Of a DNA stretch of 64,000 nt, positions 58,513-64,000 are shown piece by piece. How positions within the stretch are numbered: position 1 is the stretch's first letter; the number at the start of each line of letters is the position of its first letter. The notes below the pieces were generated by a model that had not been told where the DNA came from, did no database searches, and worked only from the letters and a program-made list of their open reading frames with translations. The DNA comes from Gallalistipes aquisgranensis. Lineage in GTDB: Bacteria; Bacteroidota; Bacteroidia; Bacteroidales; Rikenellaceae. A program made the translations under genes and the position numbers. The stretch spans positions 744,001 through 808,000 of the forward strand of contig NZ_JADCJY010000001.1 of the NCBI RefSeq assembly GCF_014982715.1, in the 5' to 3' direction.

Positions 58513-61337
58513 AAGAGGACAAGATCAAGATACTGGGCGCACGCGTCCACAACCTGAAGAATATCGACCTGGAAATTCCCCGCGACGAACTGGTCGTCAT
58601 TACGGGACTTTCCGGTTCGGGCAAGTCGTCGCTGGCTTTCGATACGATTTATGCCGAGGGGCAGCGCCGCTACATGGAGACGCTTTCGACCTATGCCCGC
58701 CAGTTCGTCGGTTCGATGGAACGTCCCGACGTGGACAAGATCACGGGATTGAGCCCCGTGGTGGCGATCGAGCAGAAAACCACCAACAAGAATCCCCGCT
58801 CCACGGTGGGTACCGTCACGGAGATCAACGATTTCCTGCGGCTGCTTTACGCCCGGGCCTCCCGGGCCTACTCTCCCGTCACGGGCGAGGAGATGGTGCA
58901 CTACACCGACGACCAGATCGTTGAATTGATCCGGGAGAACTTTCCGGGACGCAAACTGGCTCTGCTCGCTCCCGTAGTGAAAGGACGAAAGGGGCACTAC
59001 CGGGAACTGTTCGAGTCGTTCCTGAAAAAGGGATACTTGTATGCAAGGGTCGATGGAGAGATTCGGGAAATCGCATCGGGTATGCGGCTCGACCGTTACA
59101 AGATACACCATATCGACCTGGTGGTCGACCGGTTGATCGTAAACGGCGAGTCGGTCGACCGACTGTCGAAGAGCCTCAGGGAGGCGATGCGCCAGGGGAA
59201 GGGTACGATGGCCGTTTACGATTACGATACGAAAGCCTCCCGCTTTTACAGCCGCCATCTGATGTGCCCCACGACGGGGATCGCTTTCAACGAACCCGCT
59301 CCCCATACTTTTTCGTTCAACTCTCCCCAGGGAGCCTGTCCCCATTGCAACGGGCTGGGAGAGGAGGTCGTCTTCGACCGTTCGAAAATCATTCCCGATC
59401 CGAAGAAGAGTATCCGGGAGGGAGCCGTCGAGCCGATCGGAAAGTACCGGAACAACCGGCTGTTCGCTTTGCTGGAGACGTTGGGCAAACGCTACGATTT
59501 CACGCTGGACGATCCGGTGGAGACTCTTTCCGAGGAGGCGCTCGGTGCCGTGCTCAACGGGGATTCCGAGCCGCTGACGATCGACACCCGCGAGTTTGCA
59601 CTGGCCGGGGGCAACAACATGGCTTCGTGGGACGGTGTCGCCGATTATATCGAGCAGTTGGACGAAGACTCTTCCAGCGGCAAGGGGAACAAATGGAAGG
59701 AGCAGTTCGTGGCGCGGCGCAAGTGCAGTGTCTGCGGAGGAACCCGTCTCAGGAGCGAAGCGCTTCAGTTCCGTATTGACGGGAAGAATATTGCCGAAGT
59801 ATGCGCCATGAGTATCGACGAATTTTCGGCGTGGATCGCCGGTATCGAAGACCGTCTGACGGATCGGGAACGTCGCATCGGCCGCGAAATCATCAAGGAG
59901 ATTCGGGAAAGGCTCCGTTTCCTGGTGGATGTAGGGTTGGGTTACCTCTCCCTGAGCCGTGCTTCCCGGACGCTTTCGGGCGGGGAGAGCCAGCGGATTC
60001 GGCTCGCCACCCAGATCGGTTCGAAACTCGTGAACGTACTTTACATCCTCGACGAACCCAGCATCGGCCTTCACCAGCGGGATAACCGGAAACTGATCCG
60101 CAGCCTGCAGGATTTGCGCGATGCCGGCAACTCGGTGATCGTGGTCGAACATGACGAGGAGATGATCCGCAGCGCGGACTATATCGTGGACGTTGGGCCC
60201 AGGGCCGGGAGGAAGGGCGGTTACATCGTAGCGGCCGGCAGGCTCGGCGACATTCTGAAATCCGATACGGTCACGGCCGATTACCTTTGCGGCCGCCGCC
60301 GGATCGAAGTGCCTGCCGTGCGGCGTAAGGGCAATGGCGAAAAACTGACCGTGCGGGGGGCGAGAGGCAATAACCTGAAAAACGTGACGGTCGATTTCCC
60401 GCTGGGCTGCATGGTCTGCGTGACGGGAGTGAGCGGCAGCGGCAAATCCACGCTCGTGAATGCGACGCTGCGTCCGTTCCTGAGCCGCCATCTTTACCGT
60501 TCGCTCGAGTCTCCGCTGGAATGCGACGGAGTGGAGGGCATTGATCATATCGACAAACTGGTCGTGGTGGATCAGTCGCCGATCGGTCGTACGCCGCGCA
60601 GCAATCCCGTCACCTATTCGGGCGTTTTTTCCGATATTCGCAAACTGTTCGAGTCCACGCCCGATGCCAAGGCGCGCGGTTTCAAGGCGGGCCGCTTTTC
60701 CTTCAACGTGAAGGGAGGACGGTGCGAGGAGTGCCGCGGGGCCGGAGTGCAGACGCTGGAGATGAACTTTCTGCCCGATGTGTATGTGCGCTGCAAGGCC
60801 TGCGGCGGCAAACGCTACAACCGTGAAACGCTGGAGGTGAAATACAAGGGCAAAAGTATCAACGACGTGCTCGACATGACGGTCAATATGGCTGTGGAGT
60901 TTTTCGAAAACATTCCTTCGATCCATACCAAACTAAAGGCCATTCAGGATGTGGGGCTCGGTTACCTGACGCTCGGACAGCCCTGTACGACCCTTTCAGG
61001 CGGGGAGAGCCAGCGGATCAAACTGTCGTCCGAATTGGCTAAACGCGACACGGGCAGAACGCTCTACATTCTGGACGAACCCACGACGGGACTCCATTTC
61101 GAGGATATCCGGCTGTTGCTCAGCGTGCTCGACAAGCTGGTGGAACGGGGAAATACAGTGGTCGTCATCGAGCACAATCTCGATGTGGTGAAAGTGGCCG
61201 ACTATCTGATCGACATAGGGCCCGAAGGCGGGGCCGGCGGCGGTCGGGTCGTCGCTACCGGTACGCCCGAGCAGGTCGCCGAAGTTGCGGAAAGTTACAC
61301 GGGACATTATCTGAAGCCGCTTTTGGTCCGGGAGTAG
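58509..61337 (+). CDS. uvrA: Excinuclease ABC subunit A
   Basis: The damage-recognition ATPase of nucleotide excision repair, 942 residues. It has two ABC modules: Walker [10 protein letters not shown] (N) and GVSGSGKST (C), and signature [12 protein letters not shown] / [12 protein letters not shown]. The C-terminal zinc finger is complete (CEECRGAG ... CKACGGKRY). The N-terminal finger reads CPTTG ... CPHC, lacking one of the four cysteines seen in E. coli. The only start is GTG at 58509, overlapping the preceding gene. Length and motifs show a single functional UvrA. Confidence 0.96.
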   Translation: MKEDKIKILGARVHNLKNIDLEIPRDELVVITGLSGSGKSSLAFDTIYAEGQRRYMETLSTYARQFVGSMERPDVDKITGLSPVVAIEQKTTNKNPRSTVGTVTEINDFLRLLYARASRAYSPVTGEEMVHYTDDQIVELIRENFPGRKLALLAPVVKGRKGHYRELFESFLKKGYLYARVDGEIREIASGMRLDRYKIHHIDLVVDRLIVNGESVDRLSKSLREAMRQGKGTMAVYDYDTKASRFYSRHLMCPTTGIAFNEPAPHTFSFNSPQGACPHCNGLGEEVVFDRSKIIPDPKKSIREGAVEPIGKYRNNRLFALLETLGKRYDFTLDDPVETLSEEALGAVLNGDSEPLTIDTREFALAGGNNMASWDGVADYIEQLDEDSSSGKGNKWKEQFVARRKCSVCGGTRLRSEALQFRIDGKNIAEVCAMSIDEFSAWIAGIEDRLTDRERRIGREIIKEIRERLRFLVDVGLGYLSLSRASRTLSGGESQRIRLATQIGSKLVNVLYILDEPSIGLHQRDNRKLIRSLQDLRDAGNSVIVVEHDEEMIRSADYIVDVGPRAGRKGGYIVAAGRLGDILKSDTVTADYLCGRRRIEVPAVRRKGNGEKLTVRGARGNNLKNVTVDFPLGCMVCVTGVSGSGKSTLVNATLRPFLSRHLYRSLESPLECDGVEGIDHIDKLVVVDQSPIGRTPRSNPVTYSGVFSDIRKLFESTPDAKARGFKAGRFSFNVKGGRCEECRGAGVQTLEMNFLPDVYVRCKACGGKRYNRETLEVKYKGKSINDVLDMTVNMAVEFFENIPSIHTKLKAIQDVGLGYLTLGQPCTTLSGGESQRIKLSSELAKRDTGRTLYILDEPTTGLHFEDIRLLLSVLDKLVERGNTVVVIEHNLDVVKVADYLIDIGPEGGAGGGRVVATGTPEQVAEVAESYTGHYLKPLLVRE

Positions 61338-61391
61338 GCGTTGCCGGACTGAAAGGGAATGGCTGGTTTTGTCCGGTGAAGGGTTGTCCGA

Positions 61392-63281
61392 TTATCCCTC
61401 GATTTCGCTCAGTTCCAGCCAGCGCATCGACTTTTCGTCGATGAGGCCGATCAATTCTCCGATCCGTGTGGAATCGGCGTTCAGCTCTTCGATCCCCAGC
61501 GTGCCCGAACTGATCCGCTCCTCCAGTGTGGCTTTTTCTGCTTCCAGACGGGGAATCTCTTCGCCCAGAGCCTCGAACTCCCGTTTTTCCTTAAAGGTCA
61601 TCCTGCGCCGGCCGGGGGATGGGGCGGTCGTGTGCCGGGACGGCTGTTCCTGCCTGTCGGCTGTGTGCCGTTCCGTCTGGAGCGCCTTCTCCTCCGCCTC
61701 CCGGGCCGTCTTCCATTCGAGGTAGCGGGAATAGTTGCCCGGAAAGTCTTTGATCTGCCCGCCGCCCCGGAAGACCAGCAGGTGATCGGCTACCTTGTCC
61801 ATGAAATAGCGGTCGTGCGATACGACCATGACACAGCCGTCGAATCCTTGCAGATACTCTTCCAGTATGTTCAGCGTCATGATGTCCAGGTCGTTGGTGG
61901 GTTCGTCGAGGATCAGAAAGTTCGGATTTCCTATCAGCACCGTGCACAGATAGAGCCGCCGGCGCTCCCCGCCGCTGAGTTTGGCGACGTAGTTGTACTG
62001 CACCTCGGGCGGGAACAGAAAATGTTGCAGAAACTGCGATGCGCTCAGGCGGCGCCCTCCGCTCAGGGTGATTTCGTCGGCGATACGGGTTACCACGTCG
62101 ATCACCTTCATCGAATCGTCGAATTCCAGCCCTTCCTGGCTGTAATAGCCGAAACGGACGGTCTGTCCGATGTCGATCGTCCCGCTGTCCGGCTCCACCA
62201 GTCCCATCAGCATTTTGATGAACGTGGACTTTCCTGTGCCGTTCTCCCCGATGATACCCAGTTTCTCATAGCGGGCGAATGCGTAGCTGAAACGGTCGAG
62301 TATCCGTACCTCACCGAAACTTTTGCAGAGGTCTTTTATCTCGAAAATCTTCTTCCCGATATAGGAGGATTTCACCTCGATCCTGACATTGCCTTCGTTT
62401 CGGCCTCCCTGCACCCGCTCCTTCAGGTCGTGGAACGCGTCGATCCGGTACTGGGCCTTTCCCGCCCGTGCCTGCGGCTGGCGGCGCATCCATTCCAGTT
62501 CCCTGCGGTAGATGTTGCGGTCCTTGTCGAGCTGGGATGCGGCTGCGTCGATCCGTTCCTGGCGTTTCTCGAGATAGTAGCTGTAATTACCTTTATAGGT
62601 GTACACTTTCCCTCCGTCGATTTCGACGATGTCGCTGCATACCCGGTCGAGGAAGTAACGGTCGTGGGTCACCATCAGCAGGCTCGTTTTCGAGCGGGAA
62701 AGATACTCTTCCAGCCATCCGGTCATCTCCAGGTCGAGGTGGTTGGTCGGCTCGTCCAGCAACAGCAGATCGGGTTCGCCGATCAGTACGCCGGCCAGCG
62801 CGACGCGTTTTATCTGTCCTCCGGAGAGGCTTTCCACGGGCTGGCTGAAATTTTCGATCCTGAGCCGCGAGAGAATCTGTTTGCACCGCTGTTCATAGTC
62901 CCAGGCTTTGAGACGGTCCATGTCCGAAATCGCCTCCTGCATCGCTCCCGGGTCGTCTCCGACGAGAGCCCGTTCGTAGCGGGCGATGGCCCGGACCGTT
63001 TCGTTCTCTTCCCGGAAACAGGCTTCCAGTACGGTCTGTCCCGGTCGGAAGGTCGGGTTCTGTTCCAGATAGCCTACTTTCAGGTCGCGCCGGAAGACTA
63101 CCTCTCCCTCATCGCTCCGCTGCCTGCCGGCGATGATCTCCATCAAGGTACTTTTTCCTGTTCCGTTGCGGGCGATCAGTCCTACACGCTGGTTCTCCGC
63201 CACCGAGAACGATATGTCCCGGAACAGTTCGCGTTCTCCGAAACTTTTGCCGAGCGATTCGACCTGTAAATACGTAATCAT
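61392..63281 (-). CDS. ABC-F ATPase (Uup-like)
   Basis: A 629-residue cytosolic protein with two ABC domains and no membrane helices. Walker A motifs are ARNGTGKST and GENGTGKST, signatures LSGGQIKRVAL and LSGGERRRLYL, Walker B LLLLDEPTNHLDL and FLILDEPTNDLDI. A linker between the domains (residues about 240-310) is the ribosome-contacting arm, and the Glu-rich coiled coil at the C-terminus (KREFEALGEEIPRLEAEK) is the Uup DNA/ribosome-binding tail. Uup acts in ribosome function and rare-transposon precise excision in E. coli. Convergent with uvrA. Confidence 0.92.
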   Translation of the reverse strand: MITYLQVESLGKSFGERELFRDISFSVAENQRVGLIARNGTGKSTLMEIIAGRQRSDEGEVVFRRDLKVGYLEQNPTFRPGQTVLEACFREENETVRAIARYERALVGDDPGAMQEAISDMDRLKAWDYEQRCKQILSRLRIENFSQPVESLSGGQIKRVALAGVLIGEPDLLLLDEPTNHLDLEMTGWLEEYLSRSKTSLLMVTHDRYFLDRVCSDIVEIDGGKVYTYKGNYSYYLEKRQERIDAAASQLDKDRNIYRRELEWMRRQPQARAGKAQYRIDAFHDLKERVQGGRNEGNVRIEVKSSYIGKKIFEIKDLCKSFGEVRILDRFSYAFARYEKLGIIGENGTGKSTFIKMLMGLVEPDSGTIDIGQTVRFGYYSQEGLEFDDSMKVIDVVTRIADEITLSGGRRLSASQFLQHFLFPPEVQYNYVAKLSGGERRRLYLCTVLIGNPNFLILDEPTNDLDIMTLNILEEYLQGFDGCVMVVSHDRYFMDKVADHLLVFRGGGQIKDFPGNYSRYLEWKTAREAEEKALQTERHTADRQEQPSRHTTAPSPGRRRMTFKEKREFEALGEEIPRLEAEKATLEERISSGTLGIEELNADSTRIGELIGLIDEKSMRWLELSEIEG

Positions 63282-63338
63282 GGTGCTGGATGTAGATAGG
63301 GTTGATGTATCGGATACTTTTGGACCGGGTCCGCGGAG

Positions 63339-64000
63339 TCAGGGACGGGCGCCGATCCGTTCTTTCACTTTTTTCCATACGTGTGTGCCGGACAGACAAC
63401 ACTCACGCATGGTTTCGTACATGCGGGCGAAGCGGCAGCGCGGAATAACGAAACCGAGTTCGTATTCACCGACATACGGACGCACCGACGGGTCGAAGAG
63501 CCCGAGGAATGTCCGTGAACCGTTCCTCCGATTCTCATATACGGCATTGGTTACGACCGAACAGCATCCGGAACCGAACAGGGCGGTCACGGCATCGGCA
63601 TCATTATTATCGTAGAAAGCCCATGCACAAAGACCGGAGAGCATGTCGGGCGTGGCGAAGAAGAGCACTCCTTCCATGCCATCGAAACGGTCGGCCCCGT
63701 CTATGCGGATGAAGTTCAGATACCGCTTTTCTGTCCGCCGGACGTCGGCCTGCCGGATGAAATCGGCCACCATTTCCGGAGACCGTTTGTATTTTTCCTG
63801 CAACGACACGAATCCGGGTACCCGGTCCGGCATCGGTGAGAATCCCGTATAGAATTTTCCTCCGCCGCAGCCGATGGTTTCCGCGTTCAGACTGATCGGA
63901 CGGCCGTCGCGTACCTCCCGCAGTCCCTTGAAAAAACAGCCTTCGATTTTCGGAGTTTCGGTGACGGGCGTGTCGTCGTACCGGAATATAATGGGCAGCG
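63339..64000 (-). CDS. DUF169-family protein, C-terminal part (5' end beyond the window)
   Basis: The open frame continues to base 64000 and no start codon is required inside the window, so it is 5'-partial; about 220 residues are seen. Typical family segments are TPKIEGCFFKGLREV, LNAETIGCGGGKFYTGF, RYLNFIRIDGADRFDG and GVLFFATPDMLSGLCAWAFY, then GSGCCSVVTNAVY. Conserved cysteines (IGCGGG, GSGCCS) could bind a metal or cofactor. DUF169 proteins are of unknown function, found in anaerobes. An ATG at 63833 is internal and not a likely start. Confidence 0.8.
   Translation of the reverse strand, partial: LPIIFRYDDTPVTETPKIEGCFFKGLREVRDGRPISLNAETIGCGGGKFYTGFSPMPDRVPGFVSLQEKYKRSPEMVADFIRQADVRRTEKRYLNFIRIDGADRFDGMEGVLFFATPDMLSGLCAWAFYDNNDADAVTALFGSGCCSVVTNAVYENRRNGSRTFLGLFDPSVRPYVGEYELGFVIPRCRFARMYETMRECCLSGTHVWKKVKERIGARP

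Noticed and set aside
58464-60926. 820-codon minus-strand frame antisense to uvrA
   Set aside because: No domain is recognisable; GC-rich codon bias of uvrA leaves the opposite frame open.
1-64000. CRISPR arrays, insertion sequences, integrases, prophage genes
   Set aside because: No direct-repeat series, transposase-like or phage-like protein was seen anywhere in the window.

Overview
The window is chromosomal DNA from a Bacteroidales bacterium, most likely an Alistipes-like (Rikenellaceae) gut commensal. Base composition looks moderately GC-rich (high fifties percent by eye). Promoters repeatedly match the Bacteroidetes pattern TTTG / 19-21 nt / TAnnTTTG. The gene set is typical of the phylum: SusC/SusD with an ECF sigma factor and FecR, DUF4843 and PKD-like lipoproteins, DUF5606, DUF2795, a long-form NusB, a BF3164-like protein and a NUDIX-type sugar regulator. 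The genus is an inference from composition and gene content. No phage, insertion sequence, CRISPR array, rRNA or replication origin was seen.

Layout. 1-2.9 kb (minus): a xylose operon, NUDIX regulator - xylB - xylA (xylA runs off the edge). 3.0-6.1 kb (minus): GNAT acetyltransferase, tRNA-Gln, glycerol facilitator and glycerol kinase. 6.3-7.7 kb (plus): a redox cluster of 1-Cys peroxiredoxin, thioredoxin and a mini-ferredoxin. 7.8-12.6 kb (minus): a GH127-type arabinofuranosidase lipoprotein, DUF2795, PduO adenosyltransferase, a shrunken methyltransferase relative and an HI0933-type flavoprotein. 12.7-16.8 kb (plus): nusB, DUF1573 lipoprotein, two-domain VOC protein, yajC and a CE15-like esterase.

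17.0-31.6 kb (plus) is the most distinctive block: ECF sigma, FecR anti-sigma, a SusC transducer with an STN domain (reading frame broken by one base), SusD, DUF4843 lipoprotein, PKD-like lipoprotein and two tandem DUF5117/DUF5118-type metalloprotease paralogs. The first keeps the zinc motif HExxHxxGxxH. The second has lost all three zinc-binding histidines. The block looks like a trans-envelope regulated uptake system for a peptide or proteinaceous ligand, with a catalytic protease and a pseudoprotease partner.

31.6-37.3 kb: DUF5606 plus a 41-residue lipoprotein (minus), then a threonine operon (plus) of fused aspartokinase-homoserine dehydrogenase, a phosphoglycerate-mutase-like protein standing where homoserine kinase would be expected, and threonine synthase. 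37.4-46.5 kb: an unknown two-TM protein, CYTH protein, MscS channel, a 14-TM MFS exporter, purT, a FimB/Mfa2-like lipoprotein and a CPA2 antiporter with a C-terminal stress-type domain. 46.6-52.1 kb (plus): YciI, ung, a nitrous-oxide-stimulated-promoter family protein, a BF3164-like propeller and an outer-membrane beta-barrel. 52.3-64 kb: tRNA-Lys, a pseudouridine synthase with a long disordered N-terminus, MalY/PatB aminotransferase, SAM methyltransferase, CvfB-like RNA-binding protein, omega-amidase, lytic transglycosylase, uvrA, an ABC-F ATPase and a partial DUF169 protein.

No intergenic stretch exceeds about 220 bases. The larger ones (for example 6129-6347, 48148-48366, 46480-46660) carry promoters and no convincing gene.
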